DNA of 64,000 bases from Raineyella sp964528755 (GTDB lineage Bacteria; Actinomycetota; Actinomycetes; Propionibacteriales; Propionibacteriaceae). The notes under the pieces are model-generated. The model had not been told where the DNA came from and did no database searches. It was given only the letters and a program-made list of their open reading frames with translations. A program made the translations under genes and the position numbers. The stretch is from contig CAZGWN010000003.1 in the NCBI GenBank assembly GCA_964528755.1, positions 1-64,000 on the forward strand, read 5' to 3'. Below, piece by piece: positions 26,178-33,072 of this stretch (position 1 is its first letter; the number at the start of each line of letters is the position of its first letter).

Positions 26178-26783
26178 TCAGTGACTGCCCGGGACGGGCG
26201 TGTCCGGGGCCGGATGGTGGGGGGCGGACGGCACGTGCGGGATCGGGGTGATCAGACCCCGATCGGCCAGCAGCGCCAGCAGAGGCGCGGCGGCGTCGGC
26301 GATGGCGTGGAGATCGTCGGCGGTCGGTTCGCCCGCCAACAGCATGGTCAGCCCACCCACTGACACTCCGTGGATCGGCGCCGCCACCAGGGGATCCGTC
26401 ACCGGGGCGGGACGCCCCGATCCGGTGACGGCCGGCGCCGCGGCCGTCGACCGGACAACCGGCGCCGTCGGGGCAGTTCGGGTCAGCCGACCCAGCTCCT
26501 CCTCGCTCGCCGCGCCGAGACGTTCCCGGACGGCGGCAAGCGACAGGCCCTGCGCCTGCAGCCGCTTGATCGCGACCACCTGGGTGAGCTGCCGCTGTCC
26601 GTAGCGGGCGGTGCGTCCCGGCCCGATCCGGGGCCGGTCCACGAGGCCGATCGTGGTGTACCAGCGGATCAGCCGCGCGTCGGGCACCTCGGACACGCGC
26701 CCACTGGGCACCTGCACCCCGGCGGCGGCCAGGGCACGAGCAGCCCGGGCGGACAGCTCCGCCAACGTCCAGTCATCGTCCAC
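26178..26783 (-). CDS. MerR-family transcriptional regulator
   Basis: A 201-residue protein with an N-terminal winged HTH of MerR type: LIRWYTTIGLVDRPRIGPGRTARYGQRQ is visible around residues 37-65 as RWYTTIGLVDRP and RTARYGQRQL, followed by VVAIKRLQAQGLSLAAVRERL. The C-terminal part is Ala/Pro-rich and has no recognisable ligand domain. It begins with a GTG that lies 6 nt after a TAGTTT box, so its mRNA is probably leaderless. It precedes the VIT-VWA gene and most likely controls that gene and itself through the direct repeat upstream. Confidence 0.85.
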   Translation of the reverse strand: MDDDWTLAELSARAARALAAAGVQVPSGRVSEVPDARLIRWYTTIGLVDRPRIGPGRTARYGQRQLTQVVAIKRLQAQGLSLAAVRERLGAASEEELGRLTRTAPTAPVVRSTAAAPAVTGSGRPAPVTDPLVAAPIHGVSVGGLTMLLAGEPTADDLHAIADAAAPLLALLADRGLITPIPHVPSAPHHPAPDTPVPGSH

Positions 26784-26789
26784 GGCTCC

Positions 26790-26817
26790 AAACTAACACT
26801 GTCATCAAACACTGTCA
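26790..26817 (-). promoter_or_regulatory. Promoter with direct-repeat operator for the MerR/VIT-VWA operon
   Basis: On the minus strand TGACAGTGTT occurs twice (26817-26808 and 26804-26795), 13 bp apart, with TGA between. TGACAG (26817-26812) can serve as -35 and TAGTTT (26795-26790) as -10, spaced by 16 bp, placing the transcription start at or next to the GTG of the regulator. A repeat overlapping both promoter boxes is a good autoregulatory site. Confidence 0.6.
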
Positions 26818-26867
26818 CGTACGGACCCTGCTCACCGGGACCGGTCGGGTCGCGTACGCTGGGCAAG

Positions 26868-28667
26868 ATGACCCGCGCATTCACGGCGCTCCAGGACTGG
26901 GTCCCCGGCGTGGCGGCCGTCCGGACGTACCGCCGGTCCTGGCTGTGGTCCGACGTGCGCGCCGGGGCGGTCCTCACCGCCCTGCTGGTGCCGGCCGGGA
27001 TGGGGTATGCCCAGGCCGCCGGGCTGCCCGCCTACACGGGTCTGTACGCCACGATCGTGCCGATGCTCGCGTACGCGGTCTTCGGCCCCTCACGGATCCT
27101 CGTCATCGGCCCCGACTCGTCGCTGGCCCCGATCATCGCGGCGGCCATCATCCCGCTGGCCGCCGGGAACGCCGACCGGCTGGTCGGCCTGGCGGGGCTG
27201 CTGGCGCTCCTGGTGGGCACGGTGCTGGTGGTCGGCGGCCTCCTGCGGCTCGGTTTCCTCACCGACCTGCTGTCCAAGCCGATCCGGCTGGGTTACCTGA
27301 ATGCGATCGGCCTGCTCGTGCTGGTCTCCCAGATCCCGAAGCTGCTCGACATCCCGGTGGTCTCCGGGACCCTGTCCGCCGAGGTGGGCCAACTGGTCGG
27401 CGGCATCACCCAGGGCCGGGTCGGTCCGGTGGCCGCCGCCGTCGGTGTCGCTTCGCTGGCGGTCATCCTCGTCCTCCGCCGCCTCTGGTCGGGGCGGATC
27501 CCGGGCACCCTCGTCGTGGTCGTCGCCGGGCCGGCGCTCACCTGGCTGGCCGACCTGGGGACCAGGCTGGCCGTGGTCGGCCCGATGCCGCGCGGGGTGC
27601 CGGCCCCGTCGCTGTCGGGGATTGCCTGGTCGGACATTCCCGGGCTGGCCGGCGCCGCCTTCGGCATCGCCTTCATCGCCTTCGCCGATACCGCCGTCCT
27701 GTCCCGTACGCTCGCGGCCCGACGCGGCGAGGCGGTGAACGGGTCGCGGGAGATGACCGGTCTGGGGCTGGCGAACATCGCCACCGGGGTGCTGGGCGGA
27801 TTCCCGGTCTCCGGGTCGGCGTCACGCACGCCGGTCGCCGAGGCGGCCGGCGCCAGGTCCCAGCTCACCGGGATCGTCGGGGCGCTGCTCGTGGGGCTCT
27901 TCATGCTGGTGGCCCCACAGCTCACCTCGTTCCTTCCCGAGGCCGTCCTGGCCGCGGTGGTGATCGTCGCCGCGGGTGGGCTGATCGACGCCCGCAGCGC
28001 CTACCGGCTGTGGCGGGTGGACCGCAGTGACGCCGTGCTGTCGGTGCTCACCTTCGTCGGCGTGCTGATCACCGGGGCGCTGTGGGGCATCGTCGTGGCG
28101 ATCGGCCTGTCCATGCTCGCCCTCGCCGTGCACGCCTGGCGCCCCTACCGCGCCGAGCTCGGTCTCATCGAGGGGACCCGCGGCTACCACGACCGGTCCC
28201 GCCACCCCGAGGCGCGACGGATCTCCGGCCTGCTGATCCTGCGCTGGGACGCGCCCGTGTTCTTCGCCAACAGCGGGATCTTCGCCGGATGGGTCCGCCG
28301 GAGCGCCGATCTCGCCGCCCGCGAGGCGCCACCCGGCCATCCGTTGCGTACGGTCGTCCTCGCTGCGGAGCCGATCACCGACCTGGACACCACCGGGATG
28401 GACAGCCTGCTGGCCCTCGACGACTATCTGACCGCCCGCGGGCTGCGGCTGGTGCTGGCCGAGGTCAAGGGACCGATCAAGGACGTCATCGCCAAACACG
28501 GGCAGACGGCCCGGTTCACCGGCCGGTTCGCACCGACCGTCGGCGCTGCCGTCGACGCCCACACCGGCGTGCTGCGCAGTGACATCGTGGACGCCCGGGG
28601 CGACGTCGCGGGCCTCCCGCCCGCCGGCACCGACGACCCCGCGAATCCCGGGACCGACAAGGGGTGA
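26868..28667 (+). CDS. SulP family anion transporter with STAS domain
   Basis: A 599-residue inner-membrane protein. About 10-14 hydrophobic helices span residues ~25-425, including the SulP hallmark LPAYTGLYATIVPMLAYAVF and GFPVSGSASRTPVAEAAGA. The cytosolic C-terminal STAS domain (about 445-560) contains ITDLDTTGMDSLLALDDYL. SulP proteins move sulfate, bicarbonate or dicarboxylates, usually with Na+ or H+; the substrate cannot be told from sequence. It is divergent from the MerR-type gene. ATG 26868 lies 7 nt after TACGCT, again suggesting a leaderless transcript. Confidence 0.92.
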   Translation: MTRAFTALQDWVPGVAAVRTYRRSWLWSDVRAGAVLTALLVPAGMGYAQAAGLPAYTGLYATIVPMLAYAVFGPSRILVIGPDSSLAPIIAAAIIPLAAGNADRLVGLAGLLALLVGTVLVVGGLLRLGFLTDLLSKPIRLGYLNAIGLLVLVSQIPKLLDIPVVSGTLSAEVGQLVGGITQGRVGPVAAAVGVASLAVILVLRRLWSGRIPGTLVVVVAGPALTWLADLGTRLAVVGPMPRGVPAPSLSGIAWSDIPGLAGAAFGIAFIAFADTAVLSRTLAARRGEAVNGSREMTGLGLANIATGVLGGFPVSGSASRTPVAEAAGARSQLTGIVGALLVGLFMLVAPQLTSFLPEAVLAAVVIVAAGGLIDARSAYRLWRVDRSDAVLSVLTFVGVLITGALWGIVVAIGLSMLALAVHAWRPYRAELGLIEGTRGYHDRSRHPEARRISGLLILRWDAPVFFANSGIFAGWVRRSADLAAREAPPGHPLRTVVLAAEPITDLDTTGMDSLLALDDYLTARGLRLVLAEVKGPIKDVIAKHGQTARFTGRFAPTVGAAVDAHTGVLRSDIVDARGDVAGLPPAGTDDPANPGTDKG

Positions 28668-28669
28668 TC

Positions 28670-28694
28670 CCGGGTCTCGGCACGCGAAACCCGG
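28670..28694 (+). terminator. Possible terminator after the SulP gene
   Basis: A 6-bp stem CCGGGT/ACCCGG with a 13-nt loop, followed by ATTTTG. It starts 3 bp after the stop codon. Short stem and short T-run, so only a moderate candidate. Confidence 0.4.
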
Positions 28695-28697
28695 ATT

Positions 28698-28725
28698 TTG
28701 TCAGTCGTTCACATCGTCGTAACCT
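28698..28725 (+). promoter_or_regulatory. Candidate promoter for the small Cys-rich protein
   Basis: TTGTCA (28698-28703) and TAACCT (28720-28725) with a 16-bp spacer. It lies about 80 bp upstream of the ATG at 28808 and just after the probable SulP terminator. Confidence 0.4.
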
Positions 28726-28807
28726 GGTGCGTGGCGACGGCGCGTCGCCCCACCCCGTCGGGCCGGGTGCGACAGGCCCCCTGCACACGAAAGCAAGGTG
28801 TCGCAGC

Positions 28808-28978
28808 ATGGCCACGATCGTCGATCCGGTCCCGCCCGGGGCCGATGCGACCCGACCCGTCGACGCAGCCGCCGGCCGTCCCGCACCGACCTCGCATTGG
28901 GCGCTGTGCGCCGTGCACGGGTGGATGCCGTTGGTGATGCGCCGCGGTGACTGGTGTTGCCCGGCCTGTACGCCGTAG
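28808..28978 (+). CDS. Small Cys-rich protein, possible zinc ribbon
   Basis: A 56-residue protein that ends in WALCAVHGWMPLVMRRGDWCC-type sequence: CAVH followed 15 residues later by CCPAC. Paired Cys-x2-His and Cys-Cys-x2-Cys arms with a turn between suggest a metal-binding ribbon. The N-terminal 30 residues are Pro/Ala-rich and probably unstructured. The ATG was chosen because the longer open frame starts inside the SulP stop region. No strong ribosome binding site is seen (AAGG 12-15 nt upstream). Function unknown; the gene could be spurious, though the clustered metal ligands argue for a real product. Confidence 0.45.
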   Translation: MATIVDPVPPGADATRPVDAAAGRPAPTSHWALCAVHGWMPLVMRRGDWCCPACTP

Positions 28979-29030
28979 GTCGCCGGCTCCGGCAGATGTG
29001 CCGGATTCGCCCGGCCGAGCGGATGGCCGC

Positions 29031-29036
29031 TATACT
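29031..29036 (+). promoter_or_regulatory. -10 box for tRNA-Gly
   Basis: TATACT, a near-consensus -10 hexamer and the best in the region, lies 46 bp before the mature tRNA-Gly 5' end. A -35 candidate TTCGCC (29006-29011) is 19 bp away, so the upstream box is uncertain. Confidence 0.5.
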
Positions 29037-29082
29037 CATGGCCTGCCTGCAGACCCGGGACCACCCGGAAACGTACGGCAGT

Positions 29083-29153
29083 GCGGATGTAGCTCAATGG
29101 TAGAGCCCCAGTCTTCCAAACTGGCTACGCGGGTTCGATTCCCGTCATCCGCT
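29083..29153 (+). tRNA. tRNA-Gly (anticodon TCC)
   Basis: Acceptor stem GCGGATG pairs with CATCCGC, followed by discriminator T, the bacterial glycine identity base. The anticodon stem CCAGT/ACTGG closes loop CTTCCAA with anticodon TCC; the T-arm has GGGTTCGATTCCC. CCA is not encoded. Confidence 0.97.
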
Positions 29154-29213
29154 CCCCGTCCGAGGTGATCCGTTGGGGGACCCCATCGGTCCGGTCTGAT
29201 CCATGGGGGCAGC

Positions 29214-29447
29214 ATGGCGGAATTCTCCCGAATCACCGTTCAGCCCGCCGTGATGGGCGGCGTTCCGACGATTCGCGGCCTGCGGATCCCAGTGGCGACC
29301 GTCGTGGCGATGGTCGCCGACGGCATGTCGATCGACGAAATCGTGTCGGACCTGCCGGACCTCGAGGCGGCGGACGTCGCCGAGGCTCTGCGGTACGCCG
29401 CTGAGCTGACCCGCGAGCGGCATGTTCCCCTCCATCTGTCGGCATGA
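29214..29447 (+). CDS. DUF433 family antitoxin-like protein
   Basis: A 77-residue DUF433 protein: FSRITVQPAVMGGVPTIRGL at the N-terminus and the HTH-like LRIPVATVVAMVADGMSIDEIV in the middle. DUF433 proteins are the usual upstream partner, probably antitoxin, of DUF5615 PIN-like toxins. Its stop overlaps the ATG of the next frame by 4 bp (ATGA), the classic pair arrangement. The antitoxin is intact while its partner is a deletion remnant. It lies 60 bp after tRNA-Gly. Confidence 0.85.
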   Translation: MAEFSRITVQPAVMGGVPTIRGLRIPVATVVAMVADGMSIDEIVSDLPDLEAADVAEALRYAAELTRERHVPLHLSA

Positions 29448-29675
29448 AGCTGCTTCTCGACAACAATCTCCTGCGCCGGCTGGTCACCCTGCTCGTCGGG
29501 TACGAGCTCGGTCGTTCTTCTCCGGCGTCCGGAAGGGCGCCGTGCCGAGGCACTCGCCACGCTGCTGCAGGCGAACCTGGCGGGCATCGAGGAGGATCTG
29601 CTTGCCGGATCCGTGGTGGTGATCGATTCCTTCGAGCTCCGGGTCCGCCGGCTTCCGATCCTGCGTCGTCCGTGA
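29444..29675 (+). pseudogene. DUF5615 PIN-like toxin, internally deleted
   Basis: The start encodes MKLLLDNNLLRRLVTLLVGYELG, the N-terminus of a DUF5615 PIN-like protein. From about 29511, in another frame, the sequence reads VVLLRRPEGRRAEALATLLQ and then ANLAGIEEDLLAGSVVVIDS, the C-terminal part, ending at TGA 29675. The middle, roughly 60-65 residues carrying the other PIN-site acids and the SADTDFG-type segment, is missing, and the join shifts the frame. The current frame from the ATG yields only nonsense after residue ~23. A single deletion explains everything. The toxin is inactive. Confidence 0.85.
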
Positions 29676-29760
29676 TCATGTCGCTCGCCGCGGGCGAACC
29701 ATCACCACTCCCGCCCCCGGTTCCCTGACACGCCCACCGCTGCGGGTACACGGTGGAAGC

Positions 29761-31152
29761 ATGGCAGCGGCAACGCTCACGTTCCTCGGTGCGGCCGGCA
29801 CGGTCACCGGCTCGAAATTCCTGCTCTCCCTCGACGGTCGGCTGATCCTCGTCGACGCCGGCCTGTTCCAGGGTGAGCGGGTGTGGCGACGCCGCAACTG
29901 GGATCCGCCCTTGATCGACCCGTCGCGGATCAGCGACATCCTTCTCACCCACGCCCACATGGATCACGTCGGCTACCTCCCGGTGCTGGTCCGGGACGGC
30001 TTCCGCGGCACAATCCGGGCGACGGCGGGAACCGCCGCGCTGACCGAGATCGTGCTCCGTGACGCCGGCTACCTGCAGGAGCGCGACGCCGAGCACGCCC
30101 GGGAACACCGCTACTCCAAGCACGACCCGCCATTGCCGCTCTACACCGTGCACGATGCCGAACGGGCGATCGGTCAGCTGCGTGCGGTCACCTACGACAC
30201 CGACGTCGACCTCGGCGGCGGGGTCACGGCTCGGTGGACCGGGGCCGGGCACATCCTCGGCTCGGCGAGCGTTCGGGTCTCCGGCGCAGGTACGGCAGTG
30301 CTCTTCTCCGGCGATCTCGGCCCGGACGCCCATCCCCTTCTGCGCCCCCGCCAGACTCCGCCCGGCGCCCCGTACGTCGTGGTCGAGTCGACGTACGGCA
30401 GTCGGGAGGACGACCCGGGCGACGCGCGCCACGAGGTTTTCGCCCGGGCGATCGCGGACACCCTTCGGGGCGGCGGTCAGGTTCTCATCCCCGCCTTCGC
30501 GGTGGACCGTACGGAGGTGGTTCTGACCACCATCGCGCGGCTGCAGGACATCGGGACGATCCCCACGGTGCCGATCTACGTGAACAGTCCGATGGCATTG
30601 GCGGCACTGCGGGTCTATCGCTCCGACCGGTTCCGGGAGGAGCTGCGGGCCGACCTCGACATCGGACACGTCCTCGACCTGCCCAACCTGCACGAGACCC
30701 CCACCGCCGATCAGTCCCGTGCCCTGATGGGGCTGCGGGGGCCGGCGATCATCATCTCTTCGTCGGGGATGGCCACCGGTGGCCGGGTGCTGCACCACCT
30801 GGAGCGGATGCTGCCCGATCCCCGCAACACCGTCATCCTCACCGGTTTCCAGGCGGCCGGTACCCGTGGTCGCGCCCTGCAGGAGGGCGCCCGGGAGCTC
30901 AAGTTGCACGGCCGCTACGTAAGGGTCCGGGCCCGGATCCTCGTCGACGAGGCTTTCTCGGTGCATGCCCATGCCACCGAACTCGTCGGCTGGCTGGCCG
31001 GCCTCGACCCGGCTCCGGAGACCGTGTTCGTCGTGCACGGGGAGGACGACGGCCGCCGCGCCCTGCACGACCGGATCGGTGACGAGCTGGGCTGGACGGC
31101 GGCGCTGCCGACGTACCGGGGGGTGGTGTCGGTTGATCCGCCCGAGGACTGA
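29761..31152 (+). CDS. MBL-fold, beta-CASP RNA-specificity domain protein
   Basis: A 463-residue protein of the bacterial CPSF73-like/YsnA-type group. The metal motif HxHxDH is H64-A-H66-M-D68-H69 in LLTHAHMDHVGYLP. The beta-CASP insert (about 200-380) contains VVVESTYGSRE, QVLIPAFAVDRTEVVL and IISSSGMATGGRVLHHL, and the C-terminal VRARILVDEAFSVHAHATEL supplies the last metal ligands. Such proteins act as RNA exo/endonucleases; this one is shorter than RNase J and lacks its C-terminal domain. Likely zinc-dependent and cytosolic. It stands alone, 85 bp after the toxin remnant. Confidence 0.88.
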   Translation: MAAATLTFLGAAGTVTGSKFLLSLDGRLILVDAGLFQGERVWRRRNWDPPLIDPSRISDILLTHAHMDHVGYLPVLVRDGFRGTIRATAGTAALTEIVLRDAGYLQERDAEHAREHRYSKHDPPLPLYTVHDAERAIGQLRAVTYDTDVDLGGGVTARWTGAGHILGSASVRVSGAGTAVLFSGDLGPDAHPLLRPRQTPPGAPYVVVESTYGSREDDPGDARHEVFARAIADTLRGGGQVLIPAFAVDRTEVVLTTIARLQDIGTIPTVPIYVNSPMALAALRVYRSDRFREELRADLDIGHVLDLPNLHETPTADQSRALMGLRGPAIIISSSGMATGGRVLHHLERMLPDPRNTVILTGFQAAGTRGRALQEGARELKLHGRYVRVRARILVDEAFSVHAHATELVGWLAGLDPAPETVFVVHGEDDGRRALHDRIGDELGWTAALPTYRGVVSVDPPED

Positions 31153-31208
31153 TCCGCACCGATCCCGCGATCATTCCGAATGTCACCGCCATCGGCAAGG
31201 ATGGAGCC

Positions 31209-31991
31209 ATGAGTGACTCCGCCATCCCGGGCCGCCCGGTCTGGATCGACCTGACCACCTCCGACACCGCCGCCGCGCAGGCCTTCTACGGGTCCCTGTT
31301 CGGATGGACCTTCACCGACACCGGCGCCGACTTCGGCCATTACCACATCATCGACCTCGGCGGCAAGGCTGTCGGGGGACTCATGGGACGCGTCCCCGAG
31401 ATGGGCGAGGCGCCCGGCGGGTGGAGCGTCTACCTGCACACCGGCGACGCCGCCGAGACCGCCCGCAGGGCCGCCGAGCACGGCACGGTCCCCTGGCCCT
31501 CCGAGGTGGTCGGGGACATGGGAACCATGGGTTCGGCCCTCGACCCCACCGGTGGCGCGACGGGCTTCTGGCAGCCGGCTTCTTTTGCCGGGACCGAGAT
31601 CGTGGCCGCGCCCGGCGCGCCCTGTTGGTACGAGTACCTCACGCCGGACTTCGACGCGAGCGCGGACTTCTTCACCGCGGTCTTCGACTGGCCGCTGGCC
31701 CCGATGCCCGACGAGCTCGCCGCCGGCGCGCCCGAGGGGTTCCGGTACGCCACCGCGGGCGGCGGCGACGATGCCGTCGCCGGCATCCTGACGACCTCGT
31801 ACGTCCCGGCCGGGGCGCCGGGCACCTGGCGGGTCTATCTCGGCGCGACCGATGTCGATGCCACCGCCAGGTCGGTCGCCGATCTCGGCGGCACCGTGCT
31901 CGAGGCCCCTCAGGACAGCCCGTTCGGCCGAATGGGCGCAGTCGCCGACCCCGAGGGCTACGGCTTCCTGCTCACCGAGGCCGCCGGCTGA
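31209..31991 (+). CDS. Two-domain VOC (glyoxalase/bleomycin resistance-like) protein
   Basis: A 260-residue protein made of two similar VOC domains: residues ~8-120 (VWIDLTTSDTAAAQAFYGSL, FGWTF) and ~135-258 (CWYEYLTPDFDASADFFTAV, FDWPL). Each ends in a typical DP-G-F segment (LDPTGGATGFWQP and ADPEGYGFLL). Similar proteins occur in many actinobacteria, and the substrate is unknown. A GGATGGAGCC ribosome binding site precedes the ATG. Its last 20 bp overlap the 3' end of the convergent SorC-type regulator. Confidence 0.85.
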   Translation: MSDSAIPGRPVWIDLTTSDTAAAQAFYGSLFGWTFTDTGADFGHYHIIDLGGKAVGGLMGRVPEMGEAPGGWSVYLHTGDAAETARRAAEHGTVPWPSEVVGDMGTMGSALDPTGGATGFWQPASFAGTEIVAAPGAPCWYEYLTPDFDASADFFTAVFDWPLAPMPDELAAGAPEGFRYATAGGGDDAVAGILTTSYVPAGAPGTWRVYLGATDVDATARSVADLGGTVLEAPQDSPFGRMGAVADPEGYGFLLTEAAG

Positions 31992-32967
31992 TCCCGGCAC
32001 CTTCCGCGCCGTCGCGCAGCAACCGGGCACAGCGACGCGCAGTGGTCTCGTCGACGACGAGACGGGTGGCCACCCCGGCCTGCAGCGCCCCGAGCAGGGC
32101 GGCCGCCTTGCTCGGGGAGGCCACCACACACAGCCGGTGGGGCACGCCGGCAAGCTCCTCCGGGGTCATCCCGGACGCGCGGGCGTTCAGCGGGATGTCA
32201 CGCCAGCTTCCGTCGGCGCGCAGCATCACCGTGGACACGTCGCCGACGACGCCGTCGGCGTGCAGCCGGGCGAGGTCGTCGCGGTCGAGGTAGCCGGCGG
32301 TGTAGACGTGGGAGCCGACCCGCGCACCGATGGCCCCGACGCCGAACACGGCACAGTCGAGTTGGCGACGCAGGTCGAGGACCCGGCGGATGGAACGTTC
32401 CTGCCACATCGCCTCCCGGGTGGCCTGCCGGTCGAAGAACGCCGGCACCGGGAACTGCACGACCCGCTCCCCCAGCGCCCGGCCCGCATCGGTGAGGATC
32501 ATGCCGGCGTAGGGAATGCCCGACGTCAGTGCGTTGGCGGCCCCGTTCATCTGGACCACCGTCGCGTCGGCGGTGGGCACCGGATCCAGCTGCCGGACCA
32601 GCGCCGCCACCGTGGTGCCCCAGGCGAAACCGATCACCTGGCCGGGCCGTCCGGCGGTCAGGTCACCGAGGATCCGCGCCGCCTGCCCGGCCACCCGACG
32701 CAGTCGCTCCACGTCTGCGACCGCCTCGGGCACCGGCACGACAACGACGTCGATGCCGAACGCGTCGGCCAGAGTCCGGCCGGCAGCACTGGCGACGGTC
32801 GGCTCCACCAGGGTGATCCGGACCAGCCCGGCCTCCCGGGCCCCTTGGAGCAAACGGGAGACCGTCGACCGCGACGTGCCGAGTTTGCGCGCGACGGCGT
32901 CCATCGTTTCGCCGTGCCGGTAATAGAGGTCCGCAGCGCGGAACATCTCGATGAGGCGATCGTCCAC
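31972..32967 (-). CDS. SorC/DeoR-type sugar-binding transcriptional regulator of the glp genes
   Basis: A 331-residue regulator. An N-terminal HTH (RAADLYYRHGETMDAVARKL, then GTSRSTVSRLLQGAREAGLV) is followed by the SorC sugar-phosphate-binding domain (GFAWGTTVAALVRQ, GVGAIGARVGSHVYTAG, VVASPSKAAALLGAL). The start is GTG 32967, three bases after an AGGAGG ribosome binding site. It is divergent from glpD with about 105 bp between them, so it most likely represses or activates the glycerol genes in response to a phosphorylated intermediate such as glycerol 3-phosphate. The effector is inferred. Confidence 0.88.
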   Translation of the reverse strand: MDDRLIEMFRAADLYYRHGETMDAVARKLGTSRSTVSRLLQGAREAGLVRITLVEPTVASAAGRTLADAFGIDVVVVPVPEAVADVERLRRVAGQAARILGDLTAGRPGQVIGFAWGTTVAALVRQLDPVPTADATVVQMNGAANALTSGIPYAGMILTDAGRALGERVVQFPVPAFFDRQATREAMWQERSIRRVLDLRRQLDCAVFGVGAIGARVGSHVYTAGYLDRDDLARLHADGVVGDVSTVMLRADGSWRDIPLNARASGMTPEELAGVPHRLCVVASPSKAAALLGALQAGVATRLVVDETTARRCARLLRDGAEGAGISRRPR

Positions 32968-32983
32968 GTTCCTCCTGGCATGT

Positions 32984-33018
32984 GCACGTACGTGCGCCAG
33001 TCTTGCACGTCGGTGCAA
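32984..33018. promoter_or_regulatory. Two palindromic operators between the SorC-type gene and glpD
   Basis: GCACGT-ACGTGC (32984-32995) and TTGCAC-GTCG-GTGCAA (33003-33018) are two related dyads sharing GCAC half-sites, about 21 bp apart centre to centre. TTGCAC (33003-33008) could be a -35 for glpD with AAACAT 18 bp downstream, so binding would cover the promoter. They are the best candidates for the regulator's binding sites. Confidence 0.6.
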
Positions 33019-33072
33019 CACGAGCGAAACATTGATGCGTCGAGCAGGTCCGATCCCACAGGAGCGTTCGTG

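Noticed and set aside
31852..33072. Upstream extension of glpD in the same frame back to 31852
   Set aside because: The extension lies opposite the SorC-type regulator and has antisense composition; GlpD homology begins near 33073.
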